A DNA stretch of 45,400 bases from HGM04593 sp045657945 (GTDB lineage Bacteria; Bacteroidota; Bacteroidia; Bacteroidales; Bacteroidaceae): the NCBI GenBank assembly GCA_045657945.1, contig JAZOUB010000014.1, positions 1 through 45,400 of the forward strand, in the 5' to 3' direction. The notes beneath the pieces are model-generated. The model saw only the letters and a list, made by a program, of their open reading frames with translations. It did no database searches and was not told where the DNA came from. Position numbers and translations under genes: made by a program. This document shows, piece by piece, positions 33,049-41,158 of this stretch (its first letter is position 1; each line of letters starts with the position of its first letter).

Positions 33049-33884
33049 GTGGAGATGGTTGGGTGTTCTTGTTCCACGGTGGTGTTGCGGTTGCGCAGTT
33101 CCCAGAAGGCGACTGCTGCCGCGGCGGCTACATTGAGCGAATCGACATTGTGCGACATGGGTATGCGTACTACATGTGTGGCCTTGGCGATGGTTTCGGC
33201 AGGGAGGCCGTCGCCCTCGGTGCCCATGATGATTGCCAGTTTGGGCAGGGTGGTGAGCACGGGGGAGTCGATGGGGATGGAGTCGTCGGTGAGTGCCATG
33301 GCTGCTGTTGCAAAGCCCAGTGCGTGCAGTTGCTCTATGCCGCCGTCGAGCCAGCTCCAGGGGACAAGGAAGACGCTACCCATGGAGACGCGCACGGCGC
33401 GTCGGTTGAGTGGGTCGCACGAGTTGCGGGTGAGCAGCACGGCGTCGATGCCCAACGCTGCAGCCGAGCGGAATATGGCGCCGATGTTGGTGGTATCGAC
33501 AACTCCGTCGATAACGACTATGCGGCTTGCGTTGCGGCATATCTCCTCAACGGGCGGCTCAATGGGGCGCTGCATTGCGCACAGCACACCGCGTGTGAGG
33601 GTGTAGCCCGTGAGTTGTGTCAGCAATTCCCGGCTACCTGTGTAAACGGGCATGTCGGGGTGTTGCTCGATGATTGCCGCAGCGTCGCCGGTGATGTGTT
33701 TCTGCTCGCACATCAAGGCAACGGGTCTGTAGCCGCTGTTGAGCGCTACGTGGATTACCTTGGGACTCTCGGCAATGAAGATGCCTTTGCCGGGCTCATA
33801 TTCGCGGCGCAGCTGCGCTTCGGTGAGTGTGCCGAAGAGTTCGCATCCGGGGTGCTCGAGTGAGGTTATTTCTATTATGGGCAT
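33045..33884 (-). CDS. TrmH/SpoU-family RNA 2'-O-methyltransferase
   Basis: 279 residues. SPOUT motifs are intact: NIGAIFRSAAALGIDAVLL (motif 1, about 141-159), IIMGTEGDGL (motif 2, about 222-231) and PMSHNVDSLNVAAAAAV (motif 3, about 246-262), which form the knotted SAM site. An N-terminal substrate-binding domain of about 105 residues precedes it. The enzyme methylates a ribose in tRNA or rRNA; which one is not clear. The ATG at 33884 gives the normal length. It begins the minus-strand series that runs to arsC. Confidence 0.9.
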   Translation of the reverse strand: MPIIEITSLEHPGCELFGTLTEAQLRREYEPGKGIFIAESPKVIHVALNSGYRPVALMCEQKHITGDAAAIIEQHPDMPVYTGSRELLTQLTGYTLTRGVLCAMQRPIEPPVEEICRNASRIVVIDGVVDTTNIGAIFRSAAALGIDAVLLTRNSCDPLNRRAVRVSMGSVFLVPWSWLDGGIEQLHALGFATAAMALTDDSIPIDSPVLTTLPKLAIIMGTEGDGLPAETIAKATHVVRIPMSHNVDSLNVAAAAAVAFWELRNRNTTVEQEHPTIST

Positions 33885-33955
33885 GGTTGCTCTTTTCTTT
33901 TGTATTGCAAAAATATCATTCCATGCCGAGAAGGCAAATTTTATGCTTTCATATT

Positions 33956-33988
33956 TTTGTTAAAAACAATATTTTTAAACTATCTTCG
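33956..33988 (+). promoter_or_regulatory. Predicted promoter of the glutaminase gene
   Basis: TTTG at 33956-33959 and TATCTTCG at 33981-33988 are 21 bp apart, a near-perfect Bacteroidetes promoter (TTTG and TAnnTTTG). It lies 35 bp before the glutaminase ATG at 34024. Confidence 0.6.
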
Positions 33989-34023
33989 CGTTGTAAAGAT
34001 AATATGCTGCATGAGGGAAATTG

Positions 34024-34944
34024 ATGATTATGGATTATCAGAAATTGCTTGAGGATATTTATGCCAAGGTGCTGTCGCTCTTAAATGAGGGCAAGGTTGC
34101 CGATTACATCCCTGCGTTGGCAAAGGTGGATCCTGCTCATTTTGGCATGTGCATAAGCAGTGTCGATGGCGAGGTGTTCGCGATTAAGGATGCCGATGTG
34201 CGTTTTTCAATTCAGAGTATCTCAAAGGTGTTTGCACTGGCCATGTGCCTTGCCGTGAAGGGCGAGTCGCTGTGGACAAGGGTGGGCAAGGAGCCTTCGG
34301 GCACGGCCTTCAACTCGCTTGTGCAGCTTGAGGTGGAGCATGGAATACCGCGCAATCCTTTTATAAATGCCGGCGCGCTGGTGCTGACGGATATTATGCT
34401 CACATCGTTCGAGAACCCCGAGGAGGAGTATCTGGCGTTTGTGCGTGAGTTGTGTGGCAGTGACACGGTGGGGTATAACGACGAGGTTGCGCTGTCGGAG
34501 CGCGAGACGGGTTTCCTGAACGCGGCAATAGTGAACCTGTTGAAGTATCACAAGAATATTGAGTGCGATGTGGAGAGGGTGTTGCGCTTCTACTTCCAGA
34601 TGTGCTCGGTTGAGATGAACTGCAAGGAGCTCTCCAAGGCTTTTCTTGCCTTTGCCGACCACCGCGGCGATTTCAGTCATGCTGGCATCAAACTCACCCG
34701 TTCGCAGATAAAGCGCATGAATGCCATAATGCAGACCTGCGGTTTCTATGACGAGGCCGGCGAGTTCTCTTATCTTGTGGGCTTGCCCGGAAAGAGTGGC
34801 GTGGGCGGTGGAATTGCTGCCATTTACCCACAGCGTTATGCCGTGACGGTGTGGAGTCCGCGCCTGAACAGCAAGGGTAACTCGGTAATGGGTATAAAGG
34901 CACTTGAGATATTGACAACAGAGACCAGCGAGTCGATATTCTGA
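34024..34944 (+). CDS. glsA: Glutaminase
   Basis: 306 residues from the ATG at 34024; ATG at 34030 is also possible. It is a serine-dependent glutaminase of the beta-lactamase-like fold: FSIQSISKVF (about 62-71) has the catalytic S-x-x-K, NPFINAGAL (about 112-120) and KSGVGGGI (about 258-265) are conserved active-site stretches. It hydrolyses glutamine to glutamate and ammonia, in the cytoplasm. A GAGGG at 34013-34017 precedes it. It is followed by asparaginase, porin and Dcu carrier on the same strand, so they may act together in amide-amino-acid catabolism. Confidence 0.95.
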   Translation: MIMDYQKLLEDIYAKVLSLLNEGKVADYIPALAKVDPAHFGMCISSVDGEVFAIKDADVRFSIQSISKVFALAMCLAVKGESLWTRVGKEPSGTAFNSLVQLEVEHGIPRNPFINAGALVLTDIMLTSFENPEEEYLAFVRELCGSDTVGYNDEVALSERETGFLNAAIVNLLKYHKNIECDVERVLRFYFQMCSVEMNCKELSKAFLAFADHRGDFSHAGIKLTRSQIKRMNAIMQTCGFYDEAGEFSYLVGLPGKSGVGGGIAAIYPQRYAVTVWSPRLNSKGNSVMGIKALEILTTETSESIF

Positions 34945-35079
34945 CGGGTGAACCGTCCCCCTGGCGGTGTGGGATTGCTTGCCCGGATGACGGTTGCGGA
35001 TATATAAAAAATGTTGCCGGCTCAACCTTTTGGCTCGCAGGTGGTTTTATGGAATAGGTTATTATTAAATTTTGATATT

Positions 35080-36186
35080 ATGACAATGTTCAGAAGATTT
35101 GTGACTGTGTTTGCCGCTCTCTTCATGGTGGTGGCAGTGGGTTTTGCTCATACTAAGGAGCTTCCCAAAGTGTATATCCTTGCAACGGGAGGAACAATTG
35201 CCGGCTCGGGCAGTTCGGCTACAAACTCCAATTACACGGCCGGACAGGTTGCCATCGGTACGCTGATTGACGCTGTACCTGCGATAAAGGATGTTGCCGA
35301 CATTGAGGGTGAGCAGGTGGTGAACATCGGTTCTCAGGACATGAGCAATGCCGTGTGGCTGAAACTTGCTGCAAGGGTGAATGAACTGTTGCACCGTAAC
35401 GATGTTGACGCGGTGGTGATTACCCACGGAACCGACACTATGGAGGAGACTGCGTTTTTCCTCAGCCTTGTGGTGAAGAGCGAGAAGCCGGTGGTGCTTG
35501 TCGGTGCAATGCGCCCATCGACAGCCATAAGTGCCGATGGCCCTGCCAACCTGTACAACGCTGTGGTGGTGGCTGCGTCGGCGGCATCAAAGGAGCGTGG
35601 CGTGCTTGTGTGCATGAACGGCAAGGTGTATGGCGCTGACGATGTCACAAAGACAAATACTACAAGCGTGGAGACTTTCCAGTCGCCCAACGCAGGTGCC
35701 GAGGGTTATGTGAACAACGGCGAGGTGTTCTACTACAGACCGGTTGCCCATGAGCGTGCATTGCACTATGTACACAAGGGTGGTGTGTATGACGAGACAC
35801 GCGACCTTTACTTTGATGTCTCAAAGTTGAAGGAGTTGCCAAAGGTGGGCATCGCATACGGATATGCCGATGCAGGCCGCGAGGCTGTGGATGCAATGGT
35901 TGCGAATGGATACAAGGGTATTGTGTATGCCGGTGTGGGCAATGGCAACATCCACAAGAATGTGTTCCCTGCACTTGAGGAGGCTCGCAAGAAGGGGGTG
36001 ATTGTTGTGCGTTCATCGCGCGTGCCGACAGGTGCCACAACACTCGATGCCGAGGTTGATGATGCAAAGCATGGCTTTGTGGCATCATGGGGTCTCAACC
36101 CACAGAAGGCGCGCATCCTGCTGATGCTTGCGCTCACAAAGACCCATGACTGGAAGGAGATTCAAAAGTATTTCAACAATTTCTAA
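35080..36186 (+). CDS. ansB: Periplasmic L-asparaginase, type II
   Basis: 368 residues from the ATG at 35080; the longer frame from 35011 would put a non-signal sequence first. A signal peptide (about 1-22, ending GFAH) sends it to the periplasm. ATGGTIAG (about 33-40) has the catalytic Thr, and HGTDTMEETA (about 113-122) the second Thr, Asp and Lys region of the fold. It converts asparagine to aspartate and ammonia. The porin starts 11 bp after its stop, and the Dcu carrier follows, so aspartate made here could be taken up by the carrier. Confidence 0.95.
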   Translation: MTMFRRFVTVFAALFMVVAVGFAHTKELPKVYILATGGTIAGSGSSATNSNYTAGQVAIGTLIDAVPAIKDVADIEGEQVVNIGSQDMSNAVWLKLAARVNELLHRNDVDAVVITHGTDTMEETAFFLSLVVKSEKPVVLVGAMRPSTAISADGPANLYNAVVVAASAASKERGVLVCMNGKVYGADDVTKTNTTSVETFQSPNAGAEGYVNNGEVFYYRPVAHERALHYVHKGGVYDETRDLYFDVSKLKELPKVGIAYGYADAGREAVDAMVANGYKGIVYAGVGNGNIHKNVFPALEEARKKGVIVVRSSRVPTGATTLDAEVDDAKHGFVASWGLNPQKARILLMLALTKTHDWKEIQKYFNNF

Positions 36187-36197
36187 AATAATTATCT

Positions 36198-37412
36198 ATG
36201 AAAATGAAAAACACTGCATTTGCTCTGCTTGCCATGGTGGCGGGCATGGCTTCGGCACAGGTGACGGAGAATGCACAGGCAAGTGGCGAGGAGAAGACAC
36301 TTGTGGAGCGTATTGCAAAGATTGAGAAGAAGCACGACTGGTTCAACCTCTACCTGAACATGCACTATGCCTTTGATGCTGAATTCAACCCTGCAGGCAC
36401 CGGTGGTTTTCACCAGGGCTCGTTCAACATGCGCCAGTTCCGCATACAGGCTACGGGCAGGGTGACTGACTGGCTCTCTTATCACTGGCGTCAGCGACTG
36501 AACCGTGGCAATGATGGTGGTGGCTTCATTGACAACTTGCCCAACTCGATAGACTTTGCTTGCCTTACATTCAATGTGAACAAGCATTTCTCTATCACTG
36601 CCGGTAAGCAGGCAGCTGCTTATGGCGGTTTTGAGTATGACCTGAATCCTATCGAGATTTACCGTTACAGCGAGATGATCAACAATATGAGCAACTTTAT
36701 GAGTGGTGTTTCGTTTACATATGACTTTACTCCCAACCAGCAGTTGGTGCTCCAGGTGCTCGACAGCCGCAACGGCTCTATCGAGGATACATACGGCAAG
36801 AACCTTGAGGCGAACAAGCTGCCGCTTGTATATTCGCTCAACTGGAACGCGAACATGTGTGGCGGTGCATGGCAGACAAGATGGTCGGCATCGGTGATGG
36901 ATGAGGTGCGCGGAAAGTACATGTACTATCTTGCTATCGGTAACCAGTTCAACTTCTCTCCAAAGTGCAACATGTATGTCGATATCATGAGTTCATACGA
37001 GGAGCTTGACCGCAAGGGTATAATGACAAATATGTTCGGCGGCCAGGATAATTTCGCTGGTCATAACATGTACAACACTCTTTACAACTCTTTGGTGGCA
37101 AAGGTGAACTACCGTTTCTTGCCAAAATGGAATTTCTTTGTGAAGGGTATGCTTGAGAGCGCGGCCATCTATGGCGGCGAGGAGAATGCGGGTGTTTATG
37201 GTGGCGCAAGCATTGCCGACGGCAACTACCGCACTTCAATCGGTTATCTCACAGGTATCGAGTACTACCCGATGAATACCAACCTGCACCTGTATCTGAG
37301 CTTCTTCGGTCAGACAAATCTCTTTGCCGAGAGAGCGAAGGCTTTGGGGCAGGATAACTATTCGACACAGAGGTTGTCGATTGGATTCATCTATAAGTTG
37401 CCTGTATTCTAA
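36198..37412 (+). CDS. Outer-membrane porin-like beta-barrel protein
   Basis: 404 residues with a signal peptide (about 1-20, ending ASA), a short coiled-coil-like stretch (EEKTLVERIAKIEKKHDW, about 30-47), then alternating aromatic/polar strands typical of a trimeric porin of the OprO/OprP type. FNMRQFRIQATGRV (about 75-88) and the terminal FIYKLPVF ending in Phe fit an outer-membrane barrel. It is placed between asparaginase and Dcu, so it probably admits amino acids or C4-acids across the outer membrane. Confidence 0.8.
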   Translation: MKMKNTAFALLAMVAGMASAQVTENAQASGEEKTLVERIAKIEKKHDWFNLYLNMHYAFDAEFNPAGTGGFHQGSFNMRQFRIQATGRVTDWLSYHWRQRLNRGNDGGGFIDNLPNSIDFACLTFNVNKHFSITAGKQAAAYGGFEYDLNPIEIYRYSEMINNMSNFMSGVSFTYDFTPNQQLVLQVLDSRNGSIEDTYGKNLEANKLPLVYSLNWNANMCGGAWQTRWSASVMDEVRGKYMYYLAIGNQFNFSPKCNMYVDIMSSYEELDRKGIMTNMFGGQDNFAGHNMYNTLYNSLVAKVNYRFLPKWNFFVKGMLESAAIYGGEENAGVYGGASIADGNYRTSIGYLTGIEYYPMNTNLHLYLSFFGQTNLFAERAKALGQDNYSTQRLSIGFIYKLPVF

Positions 37413-37424
37413 TAGGTCATTGAT

Positions 37425-38867
37425 ATGTTGTTGCAATTGTTGATTGTTCTGCTCTGTATCATCGTCGGTGCCCGTCTTGGTGGCATCGGTCTTGGTGTTA
37501 TGGGCGGTTTGGGTGTGGCTCTGCTCACTTTTGTGTTCGGGCTGGAGCCTACAACGCCGCCGGTGGATGTGATGCTGATGATTGCTGCCGTGATTTCGGC
37601 GGCGGCGTGCATGCAGGCGGCCGGTGGCCTTGACTACATGGTGAAGGTGGCCGAGCGTTTGTTGCGCAAACATCCGCAGAACATTACGATACTTGCTCCA
37701 CTGGTGACATATACCTTTACATTCCTTGCAGGAACAGGACATGTTGCCTACTCGGTGCTGCCGGTGATTTCGGAGGTGGCGAGGGAGACGAAGATACGCC
37801 CCGAGCGTCCGTTGGGAATAGCTGTGATTGCATCGCAACAGGCGATTACGGCTTCGCCCATCTCTGCTGCCACGGTGGCGTTGCTCGGAATGCTTGCAGG
37901 GTTCGACATTACCTTGTTCGATATATTGAAGATTAGCGTGCCGGCTACATTGATTGGTGTGCTGGTGGGTGCTTTCTTCTCAATGAGAGTGGGCAAGGAA
38001 CTTGTTGATGACCCGGAATACAAACGCCGTGTTGCTGCCGGGTTGGTGGAGAAGAGCAGGGTGCAGGCTGCTGATGCGGTGTCGCAGGTGAAGGCAAAAC
38101 TGTCGGTCGCGCTCTTCTTTGTGGCTACATTGGTTATTGTGCTTTTTGGCTCAATTGAGGAGTTGCGTCCATCGTTTGACAACGAGGTGTATGTGGAGCA
38201 GAGTGTTGAGGCTGAGCCTGCTGATGTGGTTGCGGTTGATGCTGGTGTTGCCGATGAGGCTGACGGTGCTGATGAGGCTACCGAGGCCGTGAGTGCCAGC
38301 AAGGTCTATTGCAAGAGTGTTGAGACAAAGAGACTGGGTATGCCGTTCATCATTGAAATGGTGATGCTTGCCACGGCCGCGCTGATTCTGCTGCTGACGA
38401 AGACCGACGGTGCGAAAGCTGTGAAGGGTAGTGTGTTCACGGCCGGTATGCAGGCGGTGGTGGCTATATTCGGCATCGCGTGGATGGGCGACACATTCAT
38501 AAACGGAAACATTGATCAATTGAAGGGTGCTGTGGAGAGCGTGGTTACTGATATGCCTTGGCTCTTTGGTCTTGCGCTGTTCGTGATGTCGATACTGCTC
38601 TACAGCCAGGCGGCGACGGTGCGTGCCATTGTTCCGCTGGGTATTGCGCTGGCGATATCGCCAATGATGCTCATTGCGCTGTTCCCCGCAGTGAACGGTT
38701 ATTTCTTTATCCCGAACTACCCGACACTGGTGGCTGCGATAAACTTTGACAGCACGGGTACCACGCGCATTGGCAAGTGGGTGCTGAACCACTCGTTCAT
38801 GCTGCCGGGACTCATCTCTACCGCGGTGGCAATTGCGGTGGGATTGTTGCTGATACAGGTTTATTGA
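37425..38867 (+). CDS. dcuB: Anaerobic C4-dicarboxylate transporter, Dcu type
   Basis: 480 residues with about ten membrane helices. TGHVAYSVLPVISEVARETKI-type sequence (about 104-124, split here by family spelling) and ASQQAITASPISAATVAL (about 141-158) are Dcu hallmarks. Dcu carriers exchange fumarate, malate or aspartate for succinate in anaerobes. A cytoplasmic loop (about 245-303) is unusually long and rich in Ala, Asp, Glu and Val, compared with about 440 residues for the usual protein. Starts 12 bp after the porin. dcuA or dcuB cannot be distinguished by sequence alone. Confidence 0.9.
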   Translation: MLLQLLIVLLCIIVGARLGGIGLGVMGGLGVALLTFVFGLEPTTPPVDVMLMIAAVISAAACMQAAGGLDYMVKVAERLLRKHPQNITILAPLVTYTFTFLAGTGHVAYSVLPVISEVARETKIRPERPLGIAVIASQQAITASPISAATVALLGMLAGFDITLFDILKISVPATLIGVLVGAFFSMRVGKELVDDPEYKRRVAAGLVEKSRVQAADAVSQVKAKLSVALFFVATLVIVLFGSIEELRPSFDNEVYVEQSVEAEPADVVAVDAGVADEADGADEATEAVSASKVYCKSVETKRLGMPFIIEMVMLATAALILLLTKTDGAKAVKGSVFTAGMQAVVAIFGIAWMGDTFINGNIDQLKGAVESVVTDMPWLFGLALFVMSILLYSQAATVRAIVPLGIALAISPMMLIALFPAVNGYFFIPNYPTLVAAINFDSTGTTRIGKWVLNHSFMLPGLISTAVAIAVGLLLIQVY

Positions 38868-38892
38868 TGAAGAAAATTTCTCCAAAATAAAC

Positions 38893-38918
38893 GAGAGGGT
38901 GACCGTGGTCACCCTCTC
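38893..38918. terminator. Bidirectional terminator between dcu and rnpB
   Basis: GAGAGGGTGAC (38893-38903) and GTCACCCTCTC (38908-38918) form an 11-bp perfect stem with a 4-nt CGTG loop. On the plus strand TTGTT follows; on the minus strand GTTTATTTT follows. It lies between the convergent dcuB stop and the 3' end of rnpB and could serve both. Confidence 0.75.
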
Positions 38919-38924
38919 TTGTTA

Positions 38925-39270
38925 AACAGTCGGCCTGTAAGCCGGGTTCTGTGCCCCTTGCGGGGTGTCTGTCATTCATCTATACCATGTGTCACCACAG
39001 GGCTAAAGCGTTCTACCCTCCGGCTCGGGCGAGCAACCCTCAAGCGCCGGTTTACATGAACTTGCAGCCTCCAAGACGCACGGCCCGTACATCGCTGCAC
39101 GGCCGGTGGGCTCTTACCCCACCTTCTCACCCTTACCCTTGCGGGCGGTTATTTTCTTCTGCGTTACTCCACCTTCACAAGCGGCTTTCTGTTAGGAAGT
39201 GGAGTGCTCTGCGCTGCCCGGACTTTCCTCCTTTGCATTTGAAGCAACGGCGACAGACTGTCCGACTGTT
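38925..39270 (-). ncRNA. rnpB: RNase P RNA, bacterial class A
   Basis: The minus strand has GAGGAAAGTCCGGGC near its 5' part (about 39217-39231) and ends with ACAGAACCCGGCTTA, the two universally conserved P4-region and 3' segments of RNase P RNA. The ends pair as P1: AACAGTCGG at 39262-39270 (minus-strand sense) with CCGACTGTT at 38925-38933. The size of about 346 nt is normal. It matures tRNA 5' ends with RnpA. The region also contains the reading frames 38951-39289 and 39175-39525, which are not genes. Confidence 0.93.
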
Positions 39271-39297
39271 TGTTTCGCTGTTTTTGTAAAACCGGTG

Positions 39298-39305
39298 CAA
39301 AGATA
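39298..39305 (-). promoter_or_regulatory. -7 box of rnpB
   Basis: On the minus strand this is TATCTTTG, an exact TAnnTTTG, about 28 nt upstream of the P1 stem. No clear -33 TTTG is seen, as is usual for many Bacteroidales promoters. Confidence 0.55.
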
Positions 39306-39743
39306 GTGTAAAAGCGCGGCACGATTGTTGCCATTGCCGCAAGATTTGTGGAAGAAAATAAAAAAACGGTTCTTGTTTAACTTTTATTAACAATAAATCC
39401 CGTGATATTTTGTGGGCAATGTTCTCTATAGTGGTGTAGATGTTGGTAAAATACCGGCTTTTGTGTCGCTGCCAACCCGGTGCATTGACCGGCGGCAATG
39501 GTGTTTTTTCTGCTTTAATCGCCATTGGTTGCCAAAATTTTGCGGGTGCTTTCTACTTTCACCCGTGTATATCACGGCGGTGGTATATTAAAGGTGTTTT
39601 GTATGGTCAATGCCTGGAATTGCGTGGTTTTTGATGCAAAAGCCGGTTTTTTCGGTGGTTTTTTGTAACATTTAACATGAGAAACTTGTATTTAATGAAA
39701 GAAGTTGTTATTTTCGCGAATTAAAATTGTATCGCTATAAAAA
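39306..39743. other. Intergenic region upstream of the primary sigma gene
   Basis: About 440 bp without a credible gene. It should hold the leftward rnpB promoter and the rightward sigma promoter. A TATTTTCG at 39709-39716 is a near -7 match, about 27 nt before the ATG at 39744. The middle of the region has many G/T-rich stretches and no structure that I can assign. Confidence 0.5.
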
Positions 39744-40604
39744 ATGAGACAATTAAAAATTACTAAAAGTATTACCAACCGCGAAAGCGCATCGCTTGAC
39801 AAGTATTTGCAGGAAATTGGTCGCGAGGAACTCATCACCGTTGAAGAAGAGGTGGAGTTGGCACAAAGAATCAGAAAAGGAGACCGCCGTGCACTTGAGA
39901 AATTAACACGAGCAAACTTGCGCTTTGTGGTGTCTGTGGCAAAACAGTACCAGAACCAGGGACTGAGTCTGCCCGACTTGATCAACGAGGGTAACCTTGG
40001 ACTCATCAAGGCCGCAGAGAAATTTGATGAGACGCGTGGATTCAAATTCATCAGCTACGCTGTTTGGTGGATTAGGCAATCGATTCTGCAGGCTTTGGCA
40101 GAACAGGCGCGTATCGTTCGCTTGCCTTTGAACCAGGTGGGTTCATTGAACAAGATTACAAAAGCATTCTCTAAATTTGAGCAGGAGAACGAGCGCCGTC
40201 CATCGGCCGAGGAACTTGCAGATCAGCTCGACTTGCCGGTTGACAAGGTGGTCGATTCGCTCAAGGTGTCGGGCCGACACATTTCGGTTGATGCTCCTTT
40301 TGTTGACGGTGAGGATAATAGCTTGCTCGATGTCCTTGTGAACGATGATTCTCCAATGGCCGACAATCTGTTGGTGAATGAGTCATTGTCGCGCGAGATT
40401 GACCGTGCTCTCTCAACACTTACCGACCGCGAGAAGGAGATTATACAGATGTTCTTCGGTATCGGTATGCAGGAGATGACGCTCGAGGAGATTGGTGACC
40501 GTTTTGGTCTTACACGCGAGCGTGTACGCCAGATCAAGGAAAAGGCAATTCGCCGTTTGAAACAGAATCAGCGCAGTAAGTTGCTGAAATCTTATTTGGG
40601 ATAA
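39744..40604 (+). CDS. rpoD: Primary RNA polymerase sigma factor, Bacteroidetes type
   Basis: 286 residues, lacking the long region 1.1 and the non-conserved insert of E. coli RpoD, as is standard in Bacteroidetes. Region 1.2 (DKYLQEIGREELITVEEEV, about 14-32), region 2 with SLPDLINEGNLGLIKAAEKF and FKFISYAVWWIRQSI (about 76-121), region 3, and region 4 with LEEIGDRFGLTRERVRQIKEKA (about 250-271) are all present. It directs transcription from TTTG/TAnnTTTG promoters. A strong terminator follows at 40616-40653. Confidence 0.95.
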   Translation: MRQLKITKSITNRESASLDKYLQEIGREELITVEEEVELAQRIRKGDRRALEKLTRANLRFVVSVAKQYQNQGLSLPDLINEGNLGLIKAAEKFDETRGFKFISYAVWWIRQSILQALAEQARIVRLPLNQVGSLNKITKAFSKFEQENERRPSAEELADQLDLPVDKVVDSLKVSGRHISVDAPFVDGEDNSLLDVLVNDDSPMADNLLVNESLSREIDRALSTLTDREKEIIQMFFGIGMQEMTLEEIGDRFGLTRERVRQIKEKAIRRLKQNQRSKLLKSYLG

Positions 40605-40615
40605 TGAATTTATGC

Positions 40616-40653
40616 TCCGGGCTGCATCGCGATGCAGCCCGGATTTGTTTTTT
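40616..40653 (+). terminator. Intrinsic terminator after rpoD
   Basis: TCCGGGCTGCATC (40616-40628) pairs perfectly with GATGCAGCCCGGA (40631-40643), followed by TTTGTTTTTT. It is a standard rho-independent terminator. Confidence 0.9.
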
Positions 40654-40712
40654 GCACATTCCTTTGCGCTGTTAAAAGTTGTAATAAACTTTTAGAAATG
40701 TCAATATTTTAG

Positions 40713-40720
40713 TACCTTCG
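40713..40720 (+). promoter_or_regulatory. -7 box upstream of the secreted-protein gene
   Basis: TACCTTCG at 40713-40720 resembles TAnnTTTG and lies 23 bp before the ATG at 40744. No distinct TTTG is seen at -33. Confidence 0.4.
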
Positions 40721-40743
40721 CGGATATTTATGTTTTTAGGGAT

Positions 40744-41157
40744 ATGAAGAAGATAGTTTCTATACTTTTATTTATATGTTTGGTGTTGCCAAGCGTGGCT
40801 ATGGCCAAAAGTGATGACAAGAAGCAGGCCAAGAAAGAGGATGCTAAGGATATATATATCCTTGGCGTTTCCATGGCTTTCCCCGACTCGGTCGTATATT
40901 TTACCGAGATTCAGTGTATCGAGGATGTGGTGCTGGAGAAGGGTGGTTTTCTGCCTAACCGCCATCTCTATTCGTATGAACTGAAGGATTATATGAGTTT
41001 TGCGAAGGGCATGCCCGGACGCACTTCGTTCGTCTTCTTCTCGGATAAGCGTGCGAAGCTCGAAAAGAAGGAGCAGAAGATAAAGAAGAAACTCATTGAG
41101 CGTGAGGAGAAGACTGTGAGATACCTGGGCGACGCTTTCAAATTCACAAAGCATTGA
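40744..41157 (+). CDS. Small secreted Lys-rich protein
   Basis: 137 residues with a signal peptide (about 1-21, ending AMA). The mature part begins with a Lys/Asp/Ala-rich stretch, then a conserved-looking domain (YILGVSMAFPDSVVYFTEIQ, about 37-56) and a C-terminal highly charged helix (KRAKLEKKEQKIKKKLIE). Proteins with this plan are common in Bacteroidales next to cell-envelope genes, but I know no function. The clostripain-like gene begins one base after its stop, so the two are one operon. Confidence 0.7.
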   Translation: MKKIVSILLFICLVLPSVAMAKSDDKKQAKKEDAKDIYILGVSMAFPDSVVYFTEIQCIEDVVLEKGGFLPNRHLYSYELKDYMSFAKGMPGRTSFVFFSDKRAKLEKKEQKIKKKLIEREEKTVRYLGDAFKFTKH

Positions 41158-41158
41158 T

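Noticed and set aside
32959..33863. Long plus-strand frames over the TrmH gene
   Set aside because: They are GC-rich mirrors of the TrmH coding strand, with low-complexity translations; the minus strand carries the intact SPOUT motifs.
34222..35025. 267-codon minus-strand frame over glutaminase
   Set aside because: Shadow of glsA; the translation has no domain and the glutaminase motifs are on the plus strand.
38951..39525. Two overlapping frames at the RNase P locus
   Set aside because: The sequence is RNase P RNA, with both conserved segments and the P1 pairing.
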